Below, one piece after another: positions 37,801 through 44,680 of a stretch of 64,000 bases of DNA. The notes beneath the pieces were generated by a model. The model had not been told where the DNA came from and searched no databases. It saw nothing but the letters and a program-made list of their open reading frames with translations. The DNA is taken from positions 1 to 64,000 of IMG/VR virus record IMGVR_UViG_3300025168_000077; one strand, given 5' to 3'. Each line of letters starts with the position of its first letter. Positions within the stretch are counted from its first letter, which is position 1. A program made the position numbers and the translations under genes. The DNA comes from a virus.

Positions 37801-37861
37801 TGATCAAACGGCATCACGAGAAAGTACGAAGCGCCTAATCGAAACGGATAAACCCGACTAA
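28892..37861 (+). CDS. Giant polyvalent protein: JAMM-like, GNAT, ART-like, HExxH zincin segments
   Basis: 2989 residues. Recognisable segments in order: a JAMM-like HNHP motif with downstream Ser/Asp (His1160, His1162, Ser1169, Asp1174); a GNAT acetyltransferase signature RGRGIGSDLY (from Arg1400); an ADP-ribosyltransferase-like segment from about 1497 (FKQWFGDSKAV, then VFHGTDRTFDSF and KGAYFTTDQDTAKRFA) to about 1715; and a zincin HEMGH (His1752-His1756). The last ~1000 residues are helical with hydrophobic stretches (FVSLALPFWAFQ). Multi-domain polyvalent proteins of this kind are known in phages and are thought to be injected with DNA to counter host defences (Iyer, Aravind and colleagues). 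Coupled by TAATG on both sides to predicted virion genes, so it is probably packaged and ejected. Confidence 0.8.
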   Translation: MAETEVESTTPEEPKTETPSSDIPLEFLKNPDPKAVDAFVKSKKKLTDDIDVDDFVYELDSQVKQLGEDKTRLDTAVQEAINRYSTARGMDSADFEQQMFKQDVNPLVMASDLSQGKQRVDVIEGIKSRTLAGLTKEERKRDVRKSSILDIARQRGKAKIGRTIEETGEMAVELMFDDDQARFDETKDAGLFGTSLEGADRPKIIPKKGDIAYQEFSQINEMMERLAAEGDENTRKMVELRDKYKDAEQGASDYVEKRIDSILRARGIFRPRALGGNEADEFIKQGRQDELTQLNKKAERYDTARSLATKQAIKEIATWKTLGLWTAPSFYRYSDVDFNDPNKEVSFSEALSPTVEIVGLDRNGKPVLRGQGAMQWGFEINDFIQSALVGAFNEDHADLGQRMLKGIAKRRNFFELALDSEAAKTNTGAKIALGGAGFLAAVLIPDLTFGAASVGKASKLKLGKFIKKGKLLDIANQHEEAAVMFAKALQSGDREQMRIAGQLGASLRGRFKVVMDRVDQSDFDAARRLARNNPDILGSKGRELADKLPGRLGDEKMNLHPSMRRRLAREGGGETVTDLAETGMKEAGEELSSALPRRVDLGPQGPQRAGGIGYDEVYKFDDLLDEVDKMRALVDAQDGSIYSRFIRDRVMGGGTGPYSRLFKLTNEAAEIVGEESAGQLIKAFKDFDLMGRDRDAYIIKTGKLIRSTLKGKGKKADELLEKFIEPQEGDRFGAFGQLTKAAQDAIKEAGDFDEMGKLIDRAEEAINTNIESRAIAHAFDRSLIHGELGSKSSPIIVDSVAKVKEIKELSDEGIAFMDQAIDLFKVSKDEAIEASRIFDLASVRWANKTGRDPSEWWSTRLKGLKTKDDFMKQFGITDSESVFSSVYHPAYQAQAALPAGYRLVGVGKTAARLVGNPSAVRRDLINWLTKNYPEVNLGDRPFGNADVRVTIDDDVIIPLTEGPLRPAPDKEVIFRLLNTNSNASLIERVGEGLFRQKSYGYKKGSHGIYEFNPDVLSDFIEGEDAAFLSGFFDELREAGLLVQEPSSWKIIDEATGEAISEGGGLSSVTGTALQKLVDDGVIVRSAEDIEIGHALQVGPIRFGMDADSVDQAIGGYNFEYGAGWIDGVSFFRSEGKKTSVPFTDDEFRVLSLGKFTQFTHNHPNYSWFSGGTGDLGFMPYNNLNEMRVVWPDGTVIKIEAPDGWGELAINTKLNMTDDLVDSLDQSGRIRNASFEKTGPWKRHIGSFVLGPSKRKANSARIQAAKDKTSFTDRDWAVVYTEEANRRLIELAAREDYGVTLRISVRQPEESRKLGLSRSRPSTERLTSALARDQIDITGEGAEVFFQGVQRQPGAEFKELSDGLIELTTQAVRDAGGDGLTFKIADDVLSIDAVSIPLELRGRGIGSDLYRNALEFARTRGIGFASDVSPSREAVAVYERLISEGVPLTRKIVRAADGVMVRQYVADAGDLRRVSRPATDASDFLSPVQARERLDAVSDTPQFKQWFGDSKAVHSDPAFAGEPLIVFHGTDRTFDSFDFSRTGNMGNYLGKGAYFTTDQDTAKRFAKASADEFLPDLGKPFEPANNVILNSVLSVRNPFEWPGGKLGDAGTLSGFMSGKGLLPDEISKDVLAKLKMGPNGTYKQYETRLFNSPDGNWYDAERNLYEAVQDVLKEKGYDGVKRVDPETGSIEWVVFEPTQIKLVENIGTFDPTDPRMMYQTSLEGAAKGATEFLEDGKAIIYALEQPDFTTLVHEMGHILRRDLGVDDFEKVGGWVQSLGANVQMRAGRFIGDPEEVRKAEEFFAEAFEQYIKNGEPPVEELRTAFERMADFMTQAVQYLLPNAKVTPEMKQVFDDLLINAKPDESLLPRVARMVKETILGGASGAEFDTVKAISDEALRLGIDNADYDTLIKQLEDTGKIKLDGKIFADRYQSAEEGVSAGMDEFSSAELAQLRKNMQAEIETARISKMEVGTSAATSSFSQAIKEKNPSDTIDQLLSGDGGAARLGAIVKSSFIGGNVTKDKGLSNLPPTVRQRIETATRQVKQGTAEGIRLVGEATNEAGRKNLVDFLTGENVAYLKGGRTVLTSGHNSVASVMSGVRKYIQSELDRGDNMKDLEGLANHIGDGGKLESYSFGTVLDDVGKPFSKGAGELAWEAMFMSKSAPKFLQNLLESVAPVTKSGANARPKDWADFTEIVMYYSGASKRGGQKFAGDDKVLVDSLMKEIEELYDKPSSMRVAVLFSTFGHAERARMLWSELGLAVDKKAFGHLTRWLNGEDIPAESVPAVKKLVARFGLRTSFVEEKLLDTTFYVPAAARSRLSDALMRGLDPDLKKQMGGKGGILKSENDIAGVSGALLRYNKLRMTRGGVALRQRYFLMNTIDHFAQMLMINGLGPAVGSTLRVITQDVLVLPGVARTIDTLSRTGAISPEAAEKVRKGLQKGGDKLAKWFSGAKYNININPILEGDTGFVTLGGNVYTNKELRDIAVEEGIFASFDTTQLSNSVQRAGRTMINDRGQELSKLGKGKSVASHYASQTSDFLTQVVADTSEAWGERERLGAMISLMETGMAPRTAARLTIDALYDYAGSMSKMDRAWFVSLALPFWAFQKNANRQFLDTLFSPSGVYRMGVIRRGTERSADALTEIMWSSVSDEYGVDQRAMEENAPELYQDYMFLKKQIEDGYKGNVPEDVRIGMNQWLRGESSSLVDGGLYEPTMAAAPDEMSLGGIPKRYADFVRPLPSRSSRAHYMRDRAGVLVPFSLKEKATREYYNAIRNSKKDHGYAEVFFPDSTINAGMRHMSNMAAFYILAGTKGLNLLTDFDEGLSEVTLREQLFRVADLERAPLIGDTAKAITGIDGYPRRVHPFLKDIFENTFAGADMLQFEAKDDIYSPIDMREGVEYQEKRAYMFPGAFSIAFENTLGELNNLLYDMDPALSLVGGEGRGRTSPAERAAQVRLLQWARSIVGAQIVESSPDQTASRESTKRLIETDKPD

Positions 37862-38358
37862 TGTCACGACCCGACAAATCACTGAAAGTAAGTCGGCCAT
37901 CACTGGTGACCAACGGACTATTGCGATTTGACGGAACCGGTTTGTCTTGCCCCGCAAAGAACACACCGACTTTGGACGCAGAGGGAAACTTAACAATCAA
38001 CGGTCGATTGAATCAACGATCGTCTTCCGTCAAAGTTACCGATCGTCACTCTCACCAGATGCTGCCTGACTACACGTTGGTGTTGGTTGACAGTAGTAAA
38101 GGCGATGTCACTTTGACTTTGCCCGCTGTCCACGAAGCTCAACTAAACACTGAGTACACCATTAAAGATTCTGGGGGACGCGCAGCTGCGTGCCCCATCG
38201 TTGTCCAAACCGCGTCTCAACGAGACATGATTCAGACTGGTCACTCGTTTAAGATCACGCGCGACTATGGTATGGTCAAACTACTCAGCGATGGGTCTCA
38301 ATGGCTGATTATGTCTGAGGTGACTCAACTCCGACCATGGCGTGTCCGGTTCGTCTAA
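37861..38358 (+). CDS. Fibre/spike-tip-like protein, 165 residues
   Basis: Beta-rich, with a segment typical of fibre or appendage ends (LPDYTLVLVDSSKGDVTLTL and PAVHEAQLNTEYTIKDSGG, then LLSDGSQWLIMSE). Such modules occur near the tip of tail fibres and in appendages. ATG overlaps the giant gene's stop (TAATG), but it may belong functionally to the fibre block that follows. Confidence 0.5.
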   Translation: MSRPDKSLKVSRPSLVTNGLLRFDGTGLSCPAKNTPTLDAEGNLTINGRLNQRSSSVKVTDRHSHQMLPDYTLVLVDSSKGDVTLTLPAVHEAQLNTEYTIKDSGGRAAACPIVVQTASQRDMIQTGHSFKITRDYGMVKLLSDGSQWLIMSEVTQLRPWRVRFV

Positions 38359-38418
38359 GTTTAGCGCCGGCAACTTCTAACTAACCTTGTTACTCTTCAA
38401 ACATCTTCGAGGTAAATC

Positions 38419-38922
38419 ATGAGCCAAGTAGCACGCTATGGCGGGTTTCAAACTTCAGGCATTGCGACCGTTGTCACTTCCCTTCCCGCAGCAATCGACA
38501 CCACCCCAACTGCGGCGGAGATGATTGCTTTTAAAGTACCCGCACTCACCACGTTTATTAGTAGCATTGAAGTACAAGTAGACTCCATCGCTTCCTCTGC
38601 GGCCAGCCTTAAGATTGCTGTCTTTCGGGATGCTGCTGGCGATGAGCCTGTGATTGGCAATGGTCCTTCTGACGCTACTCAGACGCTGACGACGGGACTT
38701 ACTGAATCCACTGATGGCGGCTGTGCCTGGTCTGTAGGCGTTGACGTACACGGCCTTCCCGCTGGCGCTGCCGGAAGCACTACTGCTGGTAGTGTGATTA
38801 CACGTCCTGGTGTTGAATCCTCGGTAGGACCTACACACAACGATCAGACTTTGTACTTGTCTTTGGCGACTAACACTGGAACATGCCGAGTTTCGCGTCT
38901 TGTAGTTAACTGGCGAGCTTAG
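38419..38922 (+). CDS. Fibre-region beta-rich protein, 167 residues
   Basis: A Thr/Ser/Ala-rich, beta-sandwich-like product without a recognised family (FKVPALTTFISSIEVQVDS). The 60-base gap before it ends in GAGGTAAATC and the ATG. It starts the fibre cassette and may be a fibre-associated jelly-roll domain. Confidence 0.5.
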   Translation: MSQVARYGGFQTSGIATVVTSLPAAIDTTPTAAEMIAFKVPALTTFISSIEVQVDSIASSAASLKIAVFRDAAGDEPVIGNGPSDATQTLTTGLTESTDGGCAWSVGVDVHGLPAGAAGSTTAGSVITRPGVESSVGPTHNDQTLYLSLATNTGTCRVSRLVVNWRA

Positions 38923-38931
38923 GGAGCAATC

Positions 38932-41754
38932 ATGGGTGGATCAATCTACGGTAACAGCACAGTCCTCATCGACCTTGAGGTTGACGGTGACACCCTAACC
39001 ATTGATGCGACTAACGATCGAGTCGGTATCAATACGGCATCGCCATCAACAACGCTTGATGTAACGGGCGCCGCTACCATCTCGGGTGTGCTCGACCTCA
39101 ACGATACTACTGACTCAAGTAGTAAAACTACAGGCGCAGTTAAGGTTGCCGGTGGTGTCGGTATTGAGAAGAAGTTGTTTGTCGGTACCGATCTTGCTGT
39201 TGATGGAGTTTCAAACCTCGACAACACCGACATCGATGGAAGTCTGACCGTAGACGGAGCCATCGACCTAAACGCGACTACACTCGATATTGATGCGTCC
39301 GCAGCAGTCACTATTGACGGTGCAGGAGTCTCAATCGACTCCGCAGGTGTTGCCGCAAACTTCACAGTAGCTTCCGATGGCGCGGGTGAAGATCTTACAA
39401 TCGCCGTTACCGGTGCAACAGACTCCAGTGTTGTGATCAGTTCGACGGGTACGGGTGCCGATGCGATTAACATCGACACAACCGCTGGAAGTATCGACAT
39501 CGATTCAGCCGACAACATTACCGTTGGTGCTGCTGATGAGATTTCCCTGACGACTACATCGGCTGATGGTCACATTACTCTGGCATCAGCTCATACAGCG
39601 GGTGTTGCGCTTCATATCGACGCAGACGCGAACGCTGGCTCCATCGTAGACGTTGACGCGGGTATTCTCGATGTCGATGTAACGGGTGTTGCGAGCATCG
39701 ATTCTGGTGGAACCCTGAGCTTGGCTACAGCCAACAGCGGTGTAGCGGTCTCTATCGGTCACACAACGTCAGAGACCACGGTCAACGACAACCTGACTGT
39801 GACTGGCGACCTGACCGTTAATGGTACAACGACCACGATCAACTCCACGACGCTTACTGTGGACGATAAAGTTGTCGTTATCGCTTCTGGTGCTGGGGAT
39901 TCTGCTGCCGCTGACGGGGCCGGAATCTCGGTTGATGGCGCAAGTGCTACGTTCCTGTACGACCACACTGGCACTCAGTGGGAAATGAACAAGCCTCTTG
40001 AGGTAACGGGTGCGATTGCGTCTACGAGCACTGTTACGGCTACTGGCTTTACTATTGGCAGCGCAGTCATTGCTGAAGCTGAACTGGAACAGATCGATGG
40101 TATTACTGCGGGAACGGTTGCCGCAAGCAAAGCCGTCGTCGTTGATTCGGACAAAGACGCTTCAGGCTTCCGAAACATCACACTGACGGGGGAGTTGGAC
40201 GCTGGGTCACTGGACATCAGTGGTGACGCTGACATCGATGGTACGCTTGAGGCTGACGCGATTACGGTCAACGGAACTGCCTTGGCCACAGTTATTGCTG
40301 GTACAACGGTGAATACTGCGACCAACTGCACCAACGCTACCAATGCAACCAACGCAACAAACGCGGTTCACGTTTCAGTTGCTGACAATGAAAGCACCGA
40401 CGAAAACAACCTGATCACATTCATTGAAGATGCATCGGCTACGGGCAACGTCGGGCTTGAGTCAGATGGAGACTTCCACTACAACCCAAGTTCCGGTACA
40501 GTTACGGCCACAGTCTTCAAGGGAAACATTGATGCCGTAGACGGTGACTTCGACGGGACTCTGGAAGCCGATGCCATCACTGTAGGTGGAACTGCGCTCA
40601 ACACGGTGATTGCAGGTGTCACAGTTACCAACGCAACAAACGCGGTAAACTCTACGCACGTCACGGTTGCTGACAACGAAAGCACCAACGAGGAAAACCT
40701 CATCCCGTTTATCGAGGATGCTTCTGCCACTGGTAACGTTGGGCTTGAGTCAGACGGTGATTTCGCGTACAACCCAAGTACAGGGACCGTCACGGCCACC
40801 ATTTTTAAGGGCAACATCGACGCTGTAGATGGAGACTTTGATGGCACACTTGAGGCTGACGCAATCACGGTTGGTGGTACAAACCTCCTGACTGGTGGCG
40901 TGGTTACATCGCTCGGTACGATTACTCAAGACACCGTTACGTTTACATCTACCAACGCCAACGACCCTCAAGTGTTCATCAAGAACACCACCAACGATGC
41001 CAGTGGTCCTGTACTCGTGCTTGAGAAAGATCGTGGCGGCAACAACGGCGCTGACAACGACATCTGCGGAATCATCGAGTTCAAAGGAACTGATGACGCT
41101 TCAGCCCAGACCACTTTTGCGCTGGTGTCAGCCACCGTAAAGGATGCAAGCAACGGTGCCGAAGGTGGTGAGTTCGGGGTTGAAGTTGCCACTCACGATG
41201 GCGAGATGCAGTTTGGTCTGAAGATTACTGACGGAGACGCCGAAGACGAACTTGATGTTGAGATTGGTAGCGGCATTGACTCTGTGACAACTGCTGCGGG
41301 ATACCTCAAGGGAGCCAACGGACTGTTGGTTCCAGAAGGTAAGTCGATGCACATCGAAACACCGATGTTGGCATCGAACGACCATTCTGCTACCGGCATC
41401 ACTACTTTGATGACCACAAGTGAAGCCATTGCTCAGTTCGATCTGGTTTACGTTTCAGGTGATGGAACAATCGGCAAGGCAGACTCAGACGGAGTCGCTA
41501 AAATGCCTGCAATCGGAATTGCAGTTGCGGCGATTAACTCAGGGCAACCCGGAGTTATCTTGCTTCGAGGCATGCTTCGAGATGACAGCTTTGGCTTTAC
41601 AGCAGGGAACAGGGTGTTTGTCTCTGGTTCAAGTACTCTGACGGCTACTGCACCAAGTGCCAACAATGCCGTAGCTCAAGCAGTCGGTGTGGCCCTTGAG
41701 CCAGACGTTATCTACTTCAGCCCTGACATGACTTTGGTGGAGATCACTGCCTAA
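38932..41754 (+). CDS. Long tail fibre with tandem repeats, 940 residues
   Basis: Built of short beta repeats rich in Asp, Thr, Gly, Ala and Val (SVVISSTGTGADAINIDTTA), then two copies of a ~96-residue block containing VADNEST, GNVGLESDGDF and FKGNIDAVDGDFDGTLEAD, and a distinct C-terminal knob from about residue 790 (EGKSMHIETPMLASNDHSAT to the end). This is a typical triple-helical or beta-helical phage tail fibre; the repeats set its length. The knob probably contacts the host or anchors the next protein. TAATG with the downstream propeller gene. Confidence 0.75.
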   Translation: MGGSIYGNSTVLIDLEVDGDTLTIDATNDRVGINTASPSTTLDVTGAATISGVLDLNDTTDSSSKTTGAVKVAGGVGIEKKLFVGTDLAVDGVSNLDNTDIDGSLTVDGAIDLNATTLDIDASAAVTIDGAGVSIDSAGVAANFTVASDGAGEDLTIAVTGATDSSVVISSTGTGADAINIDTTAGSIDIDSADNITVGAADEISLTTTSADGHITLASAHTAGVALHIDADANAGSIVDVDAGILDVDVTGVASIDSGGTLSLATANSGVAVSIGHTTSETTVNDNLTVTGDLTVNGTTTTINSTTLTVDDKVVVIASGAGDSAAADGAGISVDGASATFLYDHTGTQWEMNKPLEVTGAIASTSTVTATGFTIGSAVIAEAELEQIDGITAGTVAASKAVVVDSDKDASGFRNITLTGELDAGSLDISGDADIDGTLEADAITVNGTALATVIAGTTVNTATNCTNATNATNATNAVHVSVADNESTDENNLITFIEDASATGNVGLESDGDFHYNPSSGTVTATVFKGNIDAVDGDFDGTLEADAITVGGTALNTVIAGVTVTNATNAVNSTHVTVADNESTNEENLIPFIEDASATGNVGLESDGDFAYNPSTGTVTATIFKGNIDAVDGDFDGTLEADAITVGGTNLLTGGVVTSLGTITQDTVTFTSTNANDPQVFIKNTTNDASGPVLVLEKDRGGNNGADNDICGIIEFKGTDDASAQTTFALVSATVKDASNGAEGGEFGVEVATHDGEMQFGLKITDGDAEDELDVEIGSGIDSVTTAAGYLKGANGLLVPEGKSMHIETPMLASNDHSATGITTLMTTSEAIAQFDLVYVSGDGTIGKADSDGVAKMPAIGIAVAAINSGQPGVILLRGMLRDDSFGFTAGNRVFVSGSSTLTATAPSANNAVAQAVGVALEPDVIYFSPDMTLVEITA
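40249..40872 (+). repeat. Two ~300-bp tandem repeats in the fibre gene plus a partial third
   Basis: Units begin at about 40249, 40561 and 40849 (each coding LEADAIT, then VNG or VGG). The spacing is 312 and then 288 bases; the first unit is longer because it carries extra Thr-Asn-Ala triplets (NATNATNATNA). The third copy is only its start. Confidence 0.7.
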
Positions 41755-42941
41755 TGGGTGACATCAATCAAATAAACGATGTCCCTGCGGCAAACCTATC
41801 GCAGGTCAATGATGTCCCATACGCGAACATTAGCGAGGTAAACGACCAAGGCGTGGCCGCTTCGGGCGCTACTCAATGGGCCTTGACAGCCTACGATGGG
41901 TACTTTGCCTACGCAGCCAACAGTGATCTTACATCGTGGACAGCATACGATGCATACGCCGAAGCCACGAATGCGCAAAACGCGGGTGACGGCGAGATTA
42001 TTGCCTACGGTAAAAATGCTCAGGGCGCAGGCATTTACGTTGCAACAAGATCGAGCGATGACCAAGGCGGTAACTCTCTCAGAGAGCTTCACGCATCGAC
42101 TACCGACATCACTGATGGCAACGAGTGGACCAACATCAACCTTGATAGCGACGACGCTGGTAACAAAAGGCACATGCAGTGCTTGATGTGGGGCGCTCGC
42201 GCCAATGGAGCAACAGCAGGCACTTGGATGGCAGCCGGTAAGCAAAACACTGGAGCAGTTTTTCGGTCGATAGACGGCGCTGCTACTTGGTCGCTCATTG
42301 ACATTTCGGGACTGGCCGGTCACTCAGACGGAAGCAACAGCTCCCACTACATCCAAGGGATAGCGTCGGATGGAGCCGGCAATTGGATGTTTACGCAGGG
42401 GCCAAGAATTTACTATTCGACCGATGATGGTGCGAGCTTTGCAGTCTCGACGCCATTCTCGACGAACGCACCGGGCAGAGCGCAAGGCATCACGTTCACG
42501 AACAACTCTTGGGTTGTAGTGTATTCTCGATCTTCTGCAATCCGGTTCCGCAGTTGCGCCGCGTCTGACATTACCGATTGGGGCGACGAGGTAGACGGGA
42601 TCAGCATGTCGAGCCCATCAAACAACAGCACCAACGTGAAGATTGCATCAGCGAATGGCAACGTCGTTGCGTGCAGCGAAAACAACCTTCAGATCAACCG
42701 GTTCACGGTAGATGGAAAAACGATCGGTACGGTATCAAAAACCACCCAAACCGGGCACGGTACCTGCGGAGGACTCGCAACAGATGGCACGACTTGGGTC
42801 ATGGCGTGCGAGGATGGGGATTTGATAACCTCAACCGACAATGGCGCGAACTGGACCCAACGGCTGAACGCATTCCAAGCAAACGGCAGCAGCGCCATCG
42901 ACCTCGCCGGTATTGCCGGAAACGTATTTTACCCTCTCTAA
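41754..42941 (+). CDS. Asp-box (sialidase-like) beta-propeller fibre protein
   Basis: 395 residues. An N-terminal repeat (INDVPAANLSQVNDVPYANI, EVND) may attach it to the fibre. The body has Asp-box turns of the S-x-D-x-G-x-x-W/F type: RSIDGAATWS, YYSTDDGASFAVS, and ITSTDNGANWTQ. These mark BNR/sialidase-like propellers. I see no set of catalytic arginines, so it may bind rather than cleave glycans. TAATG coupling to the long fibre gene suggests a joint assembly. Confidence 0.65.
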   Translation: MGDINQINDVPAANLSQVNDVPYANISEVNDQGVAASGATQWALTAYDGYFAYAANSDLTSWTAYDAYAEATNAQNAGDGEIIAYGKNAQGAGIYVATRSSDDQGGNSLRELHASTTDITDGNEWTNINLDSDDAGNKRHMQCLMWGARANGATAGTWMAAGKQNTGAVFRSIDGAATWSLIDISGLAGHSDGSNSSHYIQGIASDGAGNWMFTQGPRIYYSTDDGASFAVSTPFSTNAPGRAQGITFTNNSWVVVYSRSSAIRFRSCAASDITDWGDEVDGISMSSPSNNSTNVKIASANGNVVACSENNLQINRFTVDGKTIGTVSKTTQTGHGTCGGLATDGTTWVMACEDGDLITSTDNGANWTQRLNAFQANGSSAIDLAGIAGNVFYPL

Positions 42942-42953
42942 GGAGAAATCAAG

Positions 42954-43331
42954 ATGGCACTTTCAGCCGCTCAGTTTGATGCTTCGGTCTTGAACTACAA
43001 GATTGTTAAGCAAACAGTCACTAACTCGACGCCTAACATTGACGTGACTTCAGAGGCCGGAAGTCTTTACTCGATTAAAATGGCCAACCTTTCAAGCTCA
43101 AACGCCTACGTTAAGCTAACGATCTCCGAGTCGGCAGTTACGGTCGGTACTACCGTACCCGAAATGATGATTCGAGTTAACTCAAGTGAGACAAAGCAAT
43201 GGGCGATACCCGAAGGCTTACCTTTTACTAAGCTGAGCTTCTGGTGTGTCACTGGTCCTACCGATGCGAACACTACCTCACCCACACTTAGCAACAGCGC
43301 AGGTGTGACTGTTACTCTTCTCACTTCATAG
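42954..43331 (+). CDS. Small fibre-region beta protein, paralogue 1
   Basis: 125 residues. The pattern matches three nearby genes: a segment SLYSIKMANLSSSNAYVKLT, then a turn, MMIRVNSSETKQWAIPEGLP, and a final strand LSFWCVTGPTDAN. The order (Tyr-x-Lys/Leu strand, Gly/Pro turn, aromatic strand, Thr-rich tail) suggests a common beta-sandwich. GGAGAAATCAAG precedes the ATG. Probably a fibre accessory or decorating protein. Confidence 0.6.
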   Translation: MALSAAQFDASVLNYKIVKQTVTNSTPNIDVTSEAGSLYSIKMANLSSSNAYVKLTISESAVTVGTTVPEMMIRVNSSETKQWAIPEGLPFTKLSFWCVTGPTDANTTSPTLSNSAGVTVTLLTS

Positions 43332-43340
43332 GAGATCATC

Positions 43341-43709
43341 ATGGCTGTTACGATCGGAACTATCGCAGCTGCACTGGCCGACACTCTGGTGTCAGATAGC
43401 GCAGTCACTGACGCAAGTGGTACGCAAGCCAACTCAGGCGCAACTACTTGGTACTGCCTTCGTGCAGATGGTACATCCGCTACCTCAAACTCGTTCATTA
43501 AAGTGTGGGATGCCACTTCAGGGTCACCTGATTCAAACAATCCCGACTACGTGTTCCCCGTACCTACAGGCACAAACATTGAGTACGTGTCGTCTGATGG
43601 GAACGCGCTCGCGGGAGGACTCCGTTACTGGGGTACATCAACCCGAGCTAACGGATCCACTCAAGCAGCTGTGTCGGGTACTCTGACCGCTAAGTTTCTT
43701 CTCTCGTAG
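43341..43709 (+). CDS. Small fibre-region beta protein, paralogue 2
   Basis: 122 residues, same layout as its neighbours: TWYCLRADGTSATSNSFIKV, then WDATSGSP...PDYVFPVPTGTNI and a late strand GGLRYWGTST. The Leu/Ile-Lys-Val-x-Asp and Pro-Asp-x-x-Phe landmarks align with the other copies. GGAGATCATC precedes the ATG. Confidence 0.6.
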   Translation: MAVTIGTIAAALADTLVSDSAVTDASGTQANSGATTWYCLRADGTSATSNSFIKVWDATSGSPDSNNPDYVFPVPTGTNIEYVSSDGNALAGGLRYWGTSTRANGSTQAAVSGTLTAKFLLS

Positions 43710-43717
43710 GTGACAAC

Positions 43718-43915
43718 ATGAAAGCGTTTATCGATTCTCTTTTTTGCTCTCAGAAACGCGTCTCTTGGCGTCGGCTTGCTGTTCTGGCTCTTGGTACTGC
43801 CCTTCTTACTGCTGACTTGCTTGCTTCAGAGCAATGGCTGTACTTAGCTTTGGCCTACATTGCTGGCGATAGCGCTGAAAAAGTTATGGCCGCCATTGGC
43901 CTGGCAAAGAAGTAA
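43718..43915 (+). CDS. Small membrane protein, holin candidate
   Basis: 65 residues with two hydrophobic segments (VLALGTALLTADLLA and QWLYLALAYIAGDS) separated by a short polar turn, and basic ends. Size and two-TM shape suit a holin. It lies between fibre-type genes, just upstream of the endolysin region. No family recognised; a short TM linker protein is the alternative. Confidence 0.5.
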   Translation: MKAFIDSLFCSQKRVSWRRLAVLALGTALLTADLLASEQWLYLALAYIAGDSAEKVMAAIGLAKK

Positions 43916-43918
43916 TGA

Positions 43919-44287
43919 ATGACGGTAGTGTCCACCAAGTTTAGGCACTCGGTACGGTTTAGAGTCGTAGTTGACGCTGCCGTTACCTCGTCTGCTTTGA
44001 TTGAGAACGTCGACGACGGTTCTGGTCGGCTTTTTCTTGCGCGTGTTGACAACACAAAAGACGCAAGCAACGCTGTATATCTAAAGGTGTACGACGTGAT
44101 TGGGCCTACTTTAACAACGACATACCCATGCCTTGTTCTAAAGGTCGATGCCGGTTTGAGTGAAACCTTTCACTTTCCATACGGACTTGAGTATGAGTCT
44201 CTTTCTTTTGGGTTGACCACCGACGCTAACCCTGTATCCAACACGGCACCGCAAACGTCTACTGCCGTTTACTTGACCTGCGGTTGA
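43919..44287 (+). CDS. Small fibre-region beta protein, paralogue 3
   Basis: 122 residues. Same design: GRLFLARVDNTKDASNAVYL, KVYDVIGPTLTTTYPCLVLK, then ETFHFPYGLEYESLSFGLTT and a Thr-rich end. The VDNTK..(A)VYLKV motif is close to DNTKN..DVYLKV in paralogue 4, showing common origin. Starts four bases after the membrane gene's stop. Confidence 0.6.
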   Translation: MTVVSTKFRHSVRFRVVVDAAVTSSALIENVDDGSGRLFLARVDNTKDASNAVYLKVYDVIGPTLTTTYPCLVLKVDAGLSETFHFPYGLEYESLSFGLTTDANPVSNTAPQTSTAVYLTCG

Positions 44288-44294
44288 GGTAACT

Positions 44295-44663
44295 ATGGGT
44301 GTTTCCACACGAGCATCAGTAACTGAGATTGGCGGAATCCTTGTTTCAGCCGACAACCTGGACAGCGATGGCGCCGCCAACGTCACCGGAGAAAGCTCGG
44401 GCAGCATCTACGTAATCGACATCGACAACACAAAGAACACAGCAGATGTCTACCTCAAAGTAAAAGACCACGCGACCAGCGTAGGCTCAGGGCAAACGCC
44501 TGATTGGATGTTCAAAGGCAAAGCGGGCGTCGTCAGCTCATATGTCTTCAACACAGGAATCGCGTACTCAGCCGGAGTAAGCATTTGGTGTACCCCGACA
44601 GCCGTCGTTGCTGACACAACCGACCCGACACTGTCGGTTCGAGTTGACATGGTCGCATCGTGA
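44295..44663 (+). CDS. Small fibre-region beta protein, paralogue 4
   Basis: 122 residues. IDIDNTKNTADVYLKVKDHA and QTPDWMFKGKAG, then VSSYVFNTGIAYSAGVSIWC match the landmarks of the three other copies. Its TGA is overlapped by a GTG that could start the next gene, although ATG 44681 is preferred there. Confidence 0.6.
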   Translation: MGVSTRASVTEIGGILVSADNLDSDGAANVTGESSGSIYVIDIDNTKNTADVYLKVKDHATSVGSGQTPDWMFKGKAGVVSSYVFNTGIAYSAGVSIWCTPTAVVADTTDPTLSVRVDMVAS

Positions 44664-44680
44664 TAGGATTAGGTAAGCTC

